Origin: Ryuthela nishihirai
Taxonomy: Eukaryota; Arthropoda; Arachnida; Araneae; Heptathelidae
DNA length: 64,000 nt
Reading direction: 5' to 3'
NCBI GenBank assembly: GCA_038380435.1
Contig: JAWZYU010000001.1
Coordinates: 19,138,001 to 19,202,000 of the forward strand
The translations under genes were made by a program, and so were the position numbers. Shown piece after piece: positions 31,559 to 42,643 of this stretch. The notes beneath the pieces were generated by a model. That model saw only the letters and a list, made by a program, of their open reading frames with translations, did not search any database and had not been told where the DNA came from. The first letter of the stretch is position 1; each line of letters starts with the position of its first letter.

Positions 31559-32577
31559 CAAAGAAGGTCTAAGGAGAAGAAGGCTAGCTTAGCACAAGCG
31601 TAAGTGGCGCCGTTCTGCGGAATTTTACCGGAGCTGAACATGGCAAATTGATGTGCAGGCACAAAAACAACCGTAAGGGGCGAACTCCGCATGCGCAGTG
31701 CAATCATTTTAGCCCAATGCAGCTATGGTTTGTCTTACTATTGGTATGCATATTGCGATTTAACCAGTGTTTCCAAATGTCTAACAGCCATGGCTGTTTG
31801 GCACAGTGGTAGCTGACCCTAAAGTTATTCAATGAGCGTTTTATCTCGTTCAGGAGTACATTTTAAGATACTTGGAAAAACCGTTCTATGTTTATTTTGA
31901 GTAAATTTGCAGAATTTTTAAAATTAGTATGTAAATTAATACATTTAATCATCTTGCGAACATGTAAGTCAATGTATGTTGCAGTTTTGTGTTCTCTGGG
32001 GCATATCGATGTATATAGGTGTCTGCAGTTTGTTCTAATAGTAAATTTTTTATGCTTGATACGAAAAGTGCCTGCTGCCATCTATTGACAATTTATACAA
32101 GTAAGAAACTCGATATGACTTTTATTGAAAATATCTAAAATTTTATAAAATATAATTAAACAAAACATGTTATCTCGCATAGAGCCATAAATTTCAATTT
32201 ATTATAATATATTAAATATTGTAGAATGTTCAAAATATTAAAATTCTTTTCTTGAGCATAGCTACTACCTGTTTTGCAAAATGGGATTTTATTAAAGAAA
32301 ATAATTTTAACTAATCCTTGTAAAAAGAAAATTATGATGTTAAAATTTAAGAAATGAACACGTTGAACAGAGCTAAAGTGAATGTAAAATTAGTGACGAT
32401 GTAAGCCATTGAAAACCTTGCTGGGCAGTGGAAAAATAACACAAGGAACTGGCTCCTCTCCCTGGCTAGGTGGCTTCACTGCAATGGACGAATTTGCCAT
32501 ATTTAGAGGGCGCTGCAATCGAAAAGTTTACATTAAGCCTATGGAAGCTAGCTCTCTTCTCCCTTAGACACTCCTTG
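31559..32577 (+). mobile_element. hAT-X non-autonomous DNA transposon, copy B (uninterrupted)
   Basis: Left end CAAAGAAGGTCTAAGGAGAA and right end (inverse CAAGGAGTGTCTAAGGGAGA) form a terminal repeat that continues into GAAGA..GCTAGC. TTCCGAC at 31,552-31,558 and 32,578-32,584 is the target duplication (7 bp here; 8 with one mismatch in copy C), as expected for hAT elements. 1019 bp; no transposase. The interior is AT-rich and shared with copies at 1408 and 58,940. Confidence 0.9.
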
Positions 32578-32596
32578 TTCCGACTGTCACTGATGC

Positions 32597-33055
32597 TTGC
32601 TCGTCTTTCGCGCATTGTTACATTCATGCTATGGCATTCTGTTATACGCTCTTGTTACAACGACACTAAATACTGAAGAAATTATTGAAAGTGTTTTGAA
32701 TGAGGACAAATGTAAAGCTCTAGAAGAGGAAGGCGATGAAGAGGATGAACAGGTTCAAAGAGTCTCGTGGCAGACTGCTGCCGAAAGATTTGAAAATATT
32801 ATGAAATTTGTTGAGCAGGAAAGCTGCTTCATTGCCCAAACCGCAATGCATTTTCACCTCTTGTATTCTAAATTGTTGCATCAGAAAAGGAAAACATTCA
32901 AGCTGGCGGACAAAAGAAATTTATTTAAAAAAACTATTAGACCTAATTTTATGTCTTCTCCACTCTCTACATCAGTTGCTGTTCGAGAATCAAATGCTAG
33001 TTCAGTGGATGACCTTGATGAAATGACACCTGAGTATCTAGAAAGTAGCCGGTAA
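32597..33055 (+). pseudogene. Possible pogo/Tigger-type transposase C-terminus
   Basis: The frame reads ...EEIIESVLNEDK, an acidic run, then AAERFENIMKFVEQESCFIA and RNLFKKTIRP. Pogo/Tigger-type transposases end with a helix containing (A)L..(L/F)..FVEQ and a final FFKK motif, so a decayed end of one is plausible. No DNA-binding or DDE part is present; hAT-X copy B lies immediately upstream. Another explanation is a host protein fragment. Confidence 0.4.
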
Positions 33056-33139
33056 CTAAACTGCAAATACGTATGCATAAGAATTTTTTTTTATCCTGAA
33101 ATTAAAGTTTAGCTTGGTTTCAGTATTCTCGAATAATAT

Positions 33140-33850
33140 TTTTTTATTTCGTATATGGTAATGTGGTCTGTAAATGGTAGCTAGGTAGTCACTGGAAGGA
33201 GAGCTATGCACCAATCCACTGTGATGATGCATAGAACCGGCCAGGCCTAGCACCTAATGTCCGACCCCGCCTTCTCGTGGTGCAGACCGTTAGTAACTTT
33301 CAAAAGAGATACTCTCTTGTGGAAGTGAACGGAAGGGGAGGGCTGCCAGATTAGTGTGGACTACTGATCTGGACAACTATGGCTACTTTTCTTTTTTTTC
33401 TACCCTGCTGAGGAGTGGTCAACCACACAGGGTCCTGGTGCTGACCATATAAACCTACTGGACTGGACAGATATATGGCTCTGAGCTTGATTATGGATCC
33501 TGATTTTGCTGCACTGGTGGGCTTCTGTGGAGGGAAAATCTTCCTTCCGCTGTGTTTTCTGTTTGTTTGTGGGTTGACAGCCCCAAGTGAATAGATTCAC
33601 AGGATATGTTCATCAACTGGTGGATAATCCTGAGCAGAAGTCATCGCAGGCACCTGAACTCTTTGCTTCTATTGGCATCGTCAAATTCTACATTGGAGGA
33701 AGTCTTCCAGTGTAGATGGCTTCAGCCTTTAGTAGTGGGGGAACGGGTCTTTGCCCCATGTCTGCGATTAGGGGGCTGTTTGATATTGTCGGCATTCCCT
33801 CTCTCAATAAACATAGTTTCTTTAAACATCCCACTAACCATTTTCTCTCC
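33140..33850 (+). mobile_element. Probable 5' region of the RTE-like LINE
   Basis: Non-coding sequence leading into the endonuclease frame. A segment at 33,160-33,240 recurs inverted at 4800-4885, and CCTAGCACC...CCTTCTCGTGGTG at 33,245-33,285 resembles the end of the GC-rich block at 39.2 kb. The 5' end of the element is not defined by a target duplication. Confidence 0.45.
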
Positions 33851-36708
33851 ATAGGTAGTTGAAATGTGAGGACTCTGCACAGAGCTTTTTCTCTGGATGT
33901 CCTCACACAAGAATTCCACCGTTATAATTTAGATATTCTCGGCTTGCAAGAGACCAGATGGACAGATAAAGGTCAGATTCTTAAAAATAATCTTAAATTT
34001 CTCTTTTCAGGGAGGGACGACAATATGCATCACCAAGGCGTGGGTCTGCTTCTCAGCAGACACGCTAGCGATGCTCTTCTAGGATATGAGTGCATTATTG
34101 AAATGTTTCTTACAGCAAAATTTCAGACAAGCGTTAAAGACTTGAATGTTATCTGCTGTTATGCCCCCACTGAGGATGCCGATTAGGATGAGAAGGATAG
34201 CTTTTATAAACAACTTCAGGATATTTTGAATTCTGTCAAGAAAGGAGATATTACCCTTGTTCTTGATGACTTCAATGCCAAAGTTGGTACTGACTCTGAC
34301 CTTTGGGGAGGAGTAATAGGCCCTTTTGGTATTGGTAGCTACAATGGCAATGGGCAACGTCTCCTACAGGTAAGTAAACTCAATGGATTCAGAATAACTA
34401 ACAATTATTACAAACACCGCGACATACATAAGTACACATGGGTTTCACCTGATGGGCTGCATAAGAATATGATTGATTACATATTAATTAACAGCAAATG
34501 GGCTACTTCTGTTAGGAATACCAGGGCATATAGGGGAGCTGAAATTGGATCGGACCATTACCTTGTTAAAAGTGTGTTGCAACTTAAACTTAAAAAGTGT
34601 TGTGCTAGGGTTAAAAAATTTACTTTTAATACTGAAGCTCTGAAAGATCCAGTTATAGCCAAAGCTTAGCATGATAGGTTACTTAGTCATTATGACAGTC
34701 ATGGTTTGCTTACTACTGAAGTTGAGGAAGAATGGGATCATTTTAAACAGGCTTTTTTGGACACTAACAGTAATCTTTTAGGAAAAAAGGCGCAGAAGAG
34801 GCAAAATTATCTGAGTGATAAGGCACTTGAGCTTATTTCGGAAAGAAAGAACTGCAGGAATGCCCTTAATCAATACCCTACTAGTCCTAATAGAAAGCAT
34901 TACAGAGACCTTAATAAACTTGTAAAGGATCAGTTAGCTGCTGATAAGAATCTTTGGCTTGACGGTTTGGCTGACAAAGCCTAGGAAGCAGTTAGACAGC
35001 ACAACAGCAGAGAGCTGTACCAGATAGTTTATGTTTTGTGTGGTAGAAAACGGACAGACATACAAGGATTGAAGGATAAACAAGGTAAGGTTATAGAAGG
35101 GGAGGATTCTGTCGTGGCTAGGTGGGCTGAGCATTTCAGTGATATTCTAAACAATGTAGTTAGTTATACTCCCATTGTTTGCAATGATGATAGATGCATT
35201 GGTGGCTTTAATGTTGGCCCTATAACACAATCTGAAGTTATTTTGACTGTTTCTAAACTTAAACTTCATAAATCCCCAGGGGTAGATGAAATTACTACGG
35301 AAATGCTTAGAGCTGGGAATGTTTCGGTTACCACTTGGATGACTGAAATTCTGAATATCTTTTATGATAAAGGCATGGTTCCTAAGGATTTTACCAGAGC
35401 TATTGTTATCCCTATTTTCAAAAAAGGTGATCGCAGTTCTTGTGATAACTATAGGGGTATCAGCCTACTCTCTGTTCCAGGTAAAGTTCTTTCCGTGATT
35501 GTGCTTAATAGAATTAAGAATCTGGTTGACAGTCAATTGCGTGATGAGCAATGTGGATTCAGAAGTGGTAGGGGATGTGTGGATCAGATATTTTCACTTA
35601 GGCAGATTCTTGAGAAATGTTTAGAGTTTCAGAAACCTTTGGTTGCTAGCTTTGTTGATTTCAAAAAGGCTTTCGACTCTGTTGATCGTCATAATTTGTG
35701 GTTGATTGTGAGATCATATGGTATACCAGACAAGTTAGTTAACATTATGAAAGCTCTCTATAATAACACTGAGTCGTGTGTGAGAGTTGGTAAGGCTTGT
35801 AGCAATTGGTTTAGCATTACTTCTGGTGTTCGACAAGGGTGCATTTTGTCTCCTTTTCTCTTTAGCTTGGTTATTGATTATGTTATGCGAAATTCACTTC
35901 AAGGAAAAAAATTTGGCCTTAAATGGGCTGGAGATACGAAAATTTCTGATTTAGATTATGCTGATGATTTAGCCCTTTTGGCAAATGATGTTGATGAGAT
36001 GAACTCTTTCATTCGAGCTGTTGATGAGACTGGTAGTAGAGTAGGTTTGGTTATAAACAGAGAGAAAACTAAAGTGATGAAAATTGGTCAGGCAGGCTGT
36101 GATTCAGTTAATCTGAATGGTTGCAGTCTTGAGCAGGTGTCATAGTTTAATTATCTTGGGAGCTATGTGACAGATAATGGTGATGTGCGCCATTAGATTA
36201 ACAGACTAATAGGGATTGCTGCCGGGACTTTTAAGAACCTATGGAGAGTGTGGAGAAATAGGCTTATACACCTAAAGACTAAAATTAGACTGTATAATAG
36301 TTTGGTTCTTTCTAGGGTTAGTTATGGTAGTAAAACCTGGACACTTTGTAAACAAGATAACAGGAAACTAGATGCTTTTGATTCCAGATGCTTACGCAGT
36401 ATCTTGGGCATTAGGTGGTTCAACTTTGTAACTAATGATGAGATTAGGCAAAGGAGTTGGCAACCTCCTTTAAGCAGCATAATGTTGCCCGTATGTATAA
36501 TTATAGATTGGCGAATAGGGTCATGAACAGTGTGCCTAAAGGCCTTAGAAAGAAGAGGAGACCTAGGATGCGGTGGGCAGACAATGTCAAACAGGACCTT
36601 GTTAGAATTGGTGTGCAGTGGCCAGATGCAGTAGATGTAGCTCAGGATAGACTTGCTTGGAGAACTAAATTGCACGGTCTGGTTGGACCTCCGCAGCCCA
36701 TGGCTGCT

Positions 36709-36711
<3 letters not shown>
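33851..36711 (+). pseudogene. RTE-like LINE ORF2: endonuclease and reverse transcriptase, six in-frame stops
   Basis: One frame spans nearly the whole protein. Endonuclease: NVRTL at the start, LGLQETRW near 33,940, LDDFNAKVG near 34,264 (usually GDFNAKVG), and SDHYLV near 34,552. Reverse transcriptase: KSPGVDEITTEML near 35,270, IPIFKKGDR, FVDFKKAFDSVDR near 35,655, SGVRQGCILSPFLFSLVID near 35,822, and YADDLALLA near 35,957. C-terminus: RPRMRWADNVKQDL near 36,561, in a frame shifted by a change near 36,460. Stops: TGA at 33,860 (where Trp of GTWNVRTL is expected) and TAG at 34,184, 34,667, 34,982, 36,143 and 36,194. Otherwise the copy is very well preserved. RTE-superclade assignment rests on motif resemblance. 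Confidence 0.93.

Positions 36712-36793
<82 letters not shown>
36712..36793 (+). repeat. (GAT)n microsatellite, the LINE tail
   Basis: About 27 uninterrupted GAT units directly after the ORF2 stop (which overlaps the first unit). Short simple-repeat tails in place of poly(A) are common in RTE-like LINEs; this one has probably expanded. Confidence 0.95.
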
Positions 36794-37261
36794 ATGGTAA
36801 TGTACCGATTTTACCTTTCACATTATAGGTGAAATTTATTAAGCAGATACGGTATCAGTGTTAGCCAATGCCATCCGACATCCAAATTATAAATCTTTAT
36901 GTGATGGCTTTCAATGAAGCAGTTCCCGATATGTTTGTTAAGTGCACGGATTTTGACATTCGTTTCAAGTGTGAAAATACGTATAAAATGCAATTATATT
37001 TTAGGTATTTACATTTATATCAAGGACATTATACTTCATTTTTATTATCATTGTTTTTCATTGCATTTTTATTTCGACTAAGGCTTGAGCACAAGATTTT
37101 GCCACTGTATATTTGGTTTCTGTAAAAATATTTCTCATGCAGTCGACAGATTCATCTAACCGGAAATTCCCACTCCTCATAAATGCCGGAAACGGAAGTT
37201 TACTGCACACATGAAAATGTTTCTCATGTGAAGCAATAAAGGAGATGAAAATTTAAAAGTG
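36794..37261. other. No gene seen
   Basis: The 85-codon frame at 36,868-37,125 is not recognised. AT-rich. Confidence 0.35.
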
Positions 37262-37410
37262 TTTCGGAGTTATTATTGACAGTAAATTAACTTGAAATGA
37301 AAATATTAATGAAGTAATAAAAGAGATTAATAGAGCAATATGTAACGTTTATTGTATTGGGAATTTCCTTCATATTTTGACTTTGAAAATCATTCATAAA
37401 GTTTAGATTA
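37262..37410 (+). pseudogene. LINE reverse transcriptase fragment
   Basis: Reads FGVIIDSKLT, stop, NENINEVIKEINRAICNVYC, the same post-catalytic block as the fragment at 7090, with one in-frame TGA. Too short to classify beyond a Jockey-like RT. Confidence 0.5.
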
Positions 37411-37466
37411 GCTAATACAATCTTAACTATAAAATAGAAAGTTTACAAAAATTAATAGGCTATGAC

Positions 37467-37800
37467 ATTAGAAAGATGTCTGCCGGATGGTTTAGTGCAA
37501 AGCTCTGACGCCACGTCAAGGCACCATCCATGTCAGAGTGTTTTGCTCTAACCCGGAGAAAACCCCTCCACACGTAGGCAGTCAGTGTGGAAGGAAAAAG
37601 AGGGTTCAAGATGCCGAAAAACATCCATTAAAGCCTCAAACAGAATTTATTTTTTGTCGAGCGAATTTAATGGAAATGTTTTATAGAATCTTGCATTAAA
37701 TTAAAAAATACTAAAACTTTCTCTCATCGATAGAATCCTACTTTAAAACACCTTCTCTTCTCTGTAAGCAACTCTCCCATAGAGCTTGATTTCCCATAGA
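37467..37800 (-). repeat. W family copy (3' flank and 3' UTR)
   Basis: Matches 13,430-13,760 from TCTGCCGGATGGTTTAGTGC to CTTCTCTTCTCTGTAAGC; exon D is not present here. Confidence 0.8.
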
Positions 37801-38104
37801 ACATATTTTGACATTCTGTTATTCCCGATGTACTTTACCGAAAGGTCCTAAATTATGTTCGGTTAGAAAATCAAGTCCCTAACTGCAATGAAACGCCTAA
37901 ATAATGCCTTTGGAAATGTGGGGATCTGGCAACGGCAGCAGTAAATGTTCACAGTTAGAGAGCGGTAAATGGTACAATAGATTTGACAGCGATTCTCGTT
38001 TCACGTGGGAATAGCATGGTACATATTTTTTCTTCTTCACCAGGCAAAAGTACATCACAGATATATCATTACGATATTTCTAAAGTTAAAGAAAAATAGA
38101 TTCC
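37801..38104. other. No gene seen
   Basis: Spacer between two W fragments; no recognisable feature. Confidence 0.35.
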
Positions 38105-38410
38105 AAAAAAACATCCATTAAAGCCTCAAACAGAATTTATTATCTGTTGAGCGAATTTAATGGAAATATTTCGTAGAATCTAGCGTTAATCATCGGTATA
38201 AAAATCGTTTCTCTCTAACCAACCCTCCCGTAGAACCTTCGCGTAATTTTGTTACAAAGAAACTGCATTGTCATCTTCTGCCATTATCTCCGTGCATCAG
38301 GACATCGTTGAAGTAATCCTCGTAGTGAACATATCCAGAATATTGCATCTGGCCTCTAAGAGGCACGTATGGGAGACAATGTTATATCTGGAAAAGTTCC
38401 TATGGAAGAA
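38105..38410 (-). repeat. W family copy (3' UTR, exon D, start of its intron)
   Basis: Repeats ACATCCATTAAAGCCTCAAA and the following UTR, then exon D (minus: ATATAACATTGTCTCCC, with a TAG after about nine codons) and its acceptor TTTTCCAG. Intron similarity continues faintly to about 38,530. Confidence 0.75.
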
Positions 38411-38734
38411 CAATTTACAGAATACACATGCACATACCAAATTCTAAAGAAGACATGATCAATGGAAGATCAAAGCAGACTGTTATTCATTTAGCTAAAC
38501 ATTTCTATTTTAAGTAACTACTATATCACTTAGGGACCGCAACCGTCCTTTCTACGAAGGTCCTTCAACACTAGGATTATCACTGCTCCTTAGTTATCTG
38601 AAAATAACTTATTCATTAATCTAAATTTATCGACAGATATGAGCCATCCAGGGATGCTCTCCTATAAATGTGATTAAAATGGGTCCAATAATTGAAAATT
38701 ATTTATAAAGGTACAATTGATCTCTATGTTGCGA

Positions 38735-39240
38735 TCTTGTGCAACCACGGCAATTCCCGGTTCCGCCTGACAGCACTACCTGGTTAAAGAAAAGCCATGA
38801 CTATCTAGAGCCGGGGGCAAGGAATACGCCCTATAGGCGCACCTCAACCCCGGCCTCACATGGCAGCAGTCCTATAGAAGGAAAGCTAACCACCGGAAGA
38901 AACCTAAATTTAATCTATTCCCCGGTTTGCAAATGTGCAAGGATATAAAGATCCAAGCTCGATCGGCACCCGGGGTGGAGACTCTTAGTAGGACCCAGAC
39001 TTTTTGGACGGCTCGTGCCTACTAGGCAGGAGGGACCTTTCGACCGAGCCGTCGAACTGACCACCCAAGGTCCCTGAGGTGAGGTCTCCGACGCCGTCAC
39101 CACCCGACCGGCAATCAAGCCGGCCAGCAGCGTCTTCGACCTCGGTTGGCCTTGGCCATGTCCAACCGGTACCCTAATCCGGCTGGCACAGCCTTCAGCC
39201 GGGTTGCTGGGCCCTAGGCCCCCCCACCACGACAAGGTGG
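38735..39240. other. GC-rich block of unknown origin
   Basis: About 500 bp of distinctly higher GC content between two W fragments, with words such as CCGGGGGCAAGGAATACGCC, CCCGACCGGCAATCAAGCCG and CCCACCACGACAAGGTGG. A 106-codon minus-strand frame covers 38,915-39,235 but has no known motif. The last 40 bases resemble 33,245-33,285 near the RTE-like LINE, so it may be a LINE 5' region. No target duplication seen. Confidence 0.4.
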
Positions 39241-39251
39241 TCCCCAGTAAT

Positions 39252-39659
39252 TGTCACCCATATTCATATTCTTCCCATACTTCTGGGTCCTGATGAAGAG
39301 CTGCAGGAACTTACGTGGAACGTGGAAAGTCGCCGTGTCCAGATTCTTTTTCTCCTGCATCTGGCTTCTAAGAGGCACGTATGGAGACAATGTTATATCT
39401 GGAAAAGAAAAGTTCGTACTAGAAAACAATTGGCAAAATGCACATATACATACTCATCTCATCCACAAACAGATCACCATATTTTGAACCTAGGTTTAGC
39501 AAGGAAAATCCAAACATGGGATTGAATGGGAAAATATTTATGAGACGTACCTGTATTGTCAACCATATTCACTTTCTTCCCTTCACGGGGAACTTCTCGG
39601 TCCTGATGTCTCCTACCGGAACTTGAGGAGAATGTTGCCATCTGAATGGAAGGAACAGA
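39252..39659 (-). pseudogene. W family copy with exons C and D, disrupted by a hAT element
   Basis: Exon C (acceptor CATTCAG before ATGGCAACATTC; donor ACAG|GTACGT at about 39,551) reads SSSSGRRHQDREVPREGKKV and joins exon D (start near 39,401) in phase 1 without a break. Exon D here does not stop early but runs into a segment that again resembles exon C (FHVPRKFLQLFIRTQKYGKN), showing that the exon module has been repeated in one frame. The hAT-A element cuts the upstream intron at 39,660; the intron resumes at 41,688. Confidence 0.6.
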
Positions 39660-41687
39660 CAGGGGCGTAGCCATGGTGGGGGGGATTTGGTAAAATTTAG
39701 GTGAGTTGAAAAATATTTTTGCAATTTTTTTTATGTTTTTGGAACATTAAGGGGAGTTGTCAAAATCGTGGCAACTTGGCAAATCTGAGGCAGTTTGGAT
39801 AATAGAGAGACGGCAAAATTCGAAGCCACTTAGTAAAAACAGGTTAGTTGACAAAATCTTAGGGAGTTGGCAAAATTCGGAGTGACTTGGTAAAATCTTG
39901 GGGAGTTGGTAAAATTGGGACAACTTGGCAAAATCTTGGGGAGTTGCCAAAATTTGGAGTGACTTGGTAAAATTTTGGGGAGTTGGCAAAATTCGGAGTG
40001 ACTTGACAAAATCTTGACGAGTTGACAAAATTCGGAGTGACTTGGCAAAATCGTGGGAAGTTGGCAAAATTCAGGTGAGATGTAAAAATTAGTCTTTTTT
40101 CTGTAAAATTGTGGCGAGTTGGCAAAATCTAGGGACAGTTGGCAAAATTCGGAGTGACTTGGCAAAATCGTAGGGAGTTGGCAAAATTCAGGTGAGATGT
40201 GGAGGTGAATTTTTTTCTTCGATTTTAGTCAACTATCCTGAATTTCACAAACCCAATCCCAATTATCACAACTCGCCCGTATTTTAAAAGTGGATTCGAA
40301 TTTTGACAACTGCCTTACATTCTGCTAAATTTCCTCAATTTATCCAACACTCCTTCATTTCACAAAACAAATCTCGATTTTCACAACTCGCCTATATTTT
40401 ACCAAGTGCATTCGAATTTTGCCAACTACTCTAGATTTTGCCAACTCGCCGTATTTTTACAAAACATATCGCCCTTTTTACATCTTCCATGAATTTGCCA
40501 AGCCACTTCGAATTTTATCAACTCTCCTTAATTGCACAAGAAAGGCACAATTTTCACAATTCCCCTGTATTTTACCAAATGGTTTCCAGTTTTGCCAACT
40601 TCCCTAGATTTTGCAAAGTTTTCTTGATTATGTCAACTCTCCTTAATTTCACAAAAACAATCCCAATTTTCACAAATCGCCTGTATTTTACCAAGTGGAT
40701 TGAATTTTGCCAACTCCCCCAAGATTTTCCAACTCTCCTAGGTATTACGAAGCAGCCTCGATTTTGCCAACACGCCATAATTTTACAGAAAAAAATTGCA
40801 ATTTTTACATCTCACCTGAATTTTGTCAACTCTCCACGATTTTGCTGTCTCTCCTAATTTTGCCAACTGCCCCTAGTTTCTGCCAACTCCCTAGATTTTG
40901 CCAACTCTCCTAGATTTTTCCAACTCGCCATAATTTTACAGAAAAAAACTCTAATTTTTTCATCTCACCTGAATTTTGGCAACTCTCCACGGTTTTCCCA
41001 AGTCACTCCGAAATTTTGTCAACTCCCGAAGATTTTGTCCAGTCACTCCGAATTTTGCCAACTCACCGAGATTTTACCAAGTCACTCCGAATTTTGCCAA
41101 TTCCCCAAGATTTTGTCAAGTCACTCCGAATTTTGCCAACTCCCCAAGATTTTGCCAAGTTGTCCCGATTTTGGCAACTCTCCAAGATTTTATCAAGTCA
41201 CTCCGAATTTTGCCAACTCCCTAAGATTTTCCCAACTCACCTGTTTTTATTATGTGGCTTCGAATTTTGCCAACTGTTCTAAATTTTGCCGTCTCTCCAT
41301 TTCCCAAACTGCCTCAGATTTGCGAAGTTGCCTCGATTTTGACAACTTCCCTTAATTTTCCAAAAAAAAAAAAATGGGGAGTTTGAAAGTTTGAAGTGAT
41401 TTGGGAAATTTAGGAGAGATGTAAAGATTGGGATTAGTTTTGTGAAATTAAGGAGATTTGACCAAATCAAGGTAAAAATTCATGCTGATTTGCTGCAATT
41501 CAGAGGAGATGTAAATATTGGAAGTGCTTCTAGAAATTATGGCTAGTTGGCAAAATTAGATGTCAAATGGCAAAATGTAGGAGAGGCTTAAAAATTGGAC
41601 TCCGCCCCCACGGCGGGAGTTTGCTCAGTTGGAAAATTTTGGACTTCTCCCCCCCCCCCCACAACCATATTCCTTCGCTGCGCCCTG
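39660..41687 (+). mobile_element. hAT-A: array-bearing non-autonomous hAT element, copy 1
   Basis: Ends CAGGGGCGTAGCCATGG and the inverse of ...TTCGCTGCGCCCTG form hAT-type terminal repeats, followed inward by a G-run on the left and a C-run on the right. GGAACAGA at 39,652-39,659 and 41,688-41,695 is a perfect 8-bp target duplication. No transposase is encoded; nearly all of the 2028 bp interior is a minisatellite. CAGGGGCGTAGC-type ends are, from memory, common among animal hAT elements. Confidence 0.93.
39745..41600. repeat. Minisatellite interior of hAT-A copy 1, with an inverted middle
   Basis: Basic monomer about 20 bp with core TTGGCAAAAT, often paired as a 40-bp dimer (AGTTGGCAAAATTCGGAGTG + ACTTGGCAAAATCTTGGGG). 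The array reads in plus orientation at 39,745-40,200 and 41,380-41,600, but in minus orientation (CCAACTCCCCAAGATTTTGC) at about 40,240-41,365. The long ORFs on both strands with repeating LPSHSEFCQLPKI words come from this repeat and are not evidence of protein. Confidence 0.93.
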
Positions 41688-41739
41688 GGAACAGACACAA
41701 AGCATTAAAAGACTAGCAGATTTAGTCGACATTTTTTCG

Positions 41740-42100
41740 GACAAAATTAGGTAAACAAAAAAAAGCGCAGATTTCCACATCATTGCCTGATTGTTTGCAG
41801 CAGCAAAGCAGCAACGGCTCAAGGAATCGAGAGCATCCCCTGCTCGTAATTCTATATAAGTGTAAATAAACTGCGTCGTCGCTATACAACTCTCGTGCTT
41901 AATTGTTGGACACATTTCTACACATCACTTGGCGCAGCAAGTCTGAGGCATACGTTGGTATTGGGTATAATAACCGCGAACCTGTGATCTCATTTAAGTG
42001 ATAGTGAATTTAATTAAAAGACTGAGCGATCTCCTCTGCTAAAGAGCGTTATTTTTGTCATCGGAATCGCAACACGACATTCGGCGCTGTTCAATCCGCA
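41740..42100 (+). mobile_element. Candidate LTR end and primer site of an LTR retrotransposon
   Basis: TATATAAG at 41,852, AATAAA at 41,865, a possible LTR end near 41,922 (TTTCTACA), and TGGCGCAGCAAG at 41,930, which starts with TGG as a tRNA primer site does. The left LTR border, gag and pol are not visible. A chance resemblance is possible. Confidence 0.35.
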
Positions 42101-42236
42101 GCATATGTAATCACAAGTAATTAGACGTGACGAAATAAAAATCTGCGTCCTCCCTTACCACCGATCACCGCAAACGCCTCTATTTTACCTTACCAAATAT
42201 GTTTCCCTAGTTAAAATAATATTTTCCTTCAGTACA

Positions 42237-42632
42237 GGGGGGGGGGGGCGGGGGGGCTCAGTCGGTAGCGCGCCAGGCTCGTAATCTGCAGTTCCCAGGT
42301 TAGAGTCCCAGCTGTGTCAGCGTCGAGATTTATCTCCGCAAAATTCCCCCCCCTGCCCACGGTCAGTAGGGGACACCGATGGGCTTGGAAAGGCCGCCGT
42401 CCGTCCGATGGGACCTTAAGCCGTGGCACCGTGTGTGGGAGAGACATTCCCTGTGCACGTTAAAGAACACGCTGGATGGCCTTGACGGGAGGCTACCATC
42501 TGTCTCCCAACAGCTGTTCCAGTGGGTCCCCTCCCCCAACCTTCTCTAAGCCTTCGGGGTCCATGTGACCTGGCCATTTAGCCCATGGTGTGCAAAAAAG
42601 TGCCGCTCAGAGGTAAAACAACCCAACCTAAC
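42237..42632 (+). repeat. S1 SINE, full length, with 11-bp target duplication
   Basis: CCTTCAGTACA occurs exactly at 42,226-42,236 and 42,633-42,643. The 5' end is an expanded G-run (GGGGGGGGGGCGGGGGGG) that has eroded box A to GGCTCAGTCGG. Confidence 0.95.
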
Positions 42633-42643
42633 CCTTCAGTACA

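Noticed and set aside
39747..41355. Long ORFs with repeated LPSHSEFCQLPKI words as a repeat protein
   Set aside because: Several frames on both strands are open because the 20-bp unit lacks stop codons; the same happens at 51.4-53.3 kb. Explained by the minisatellite.
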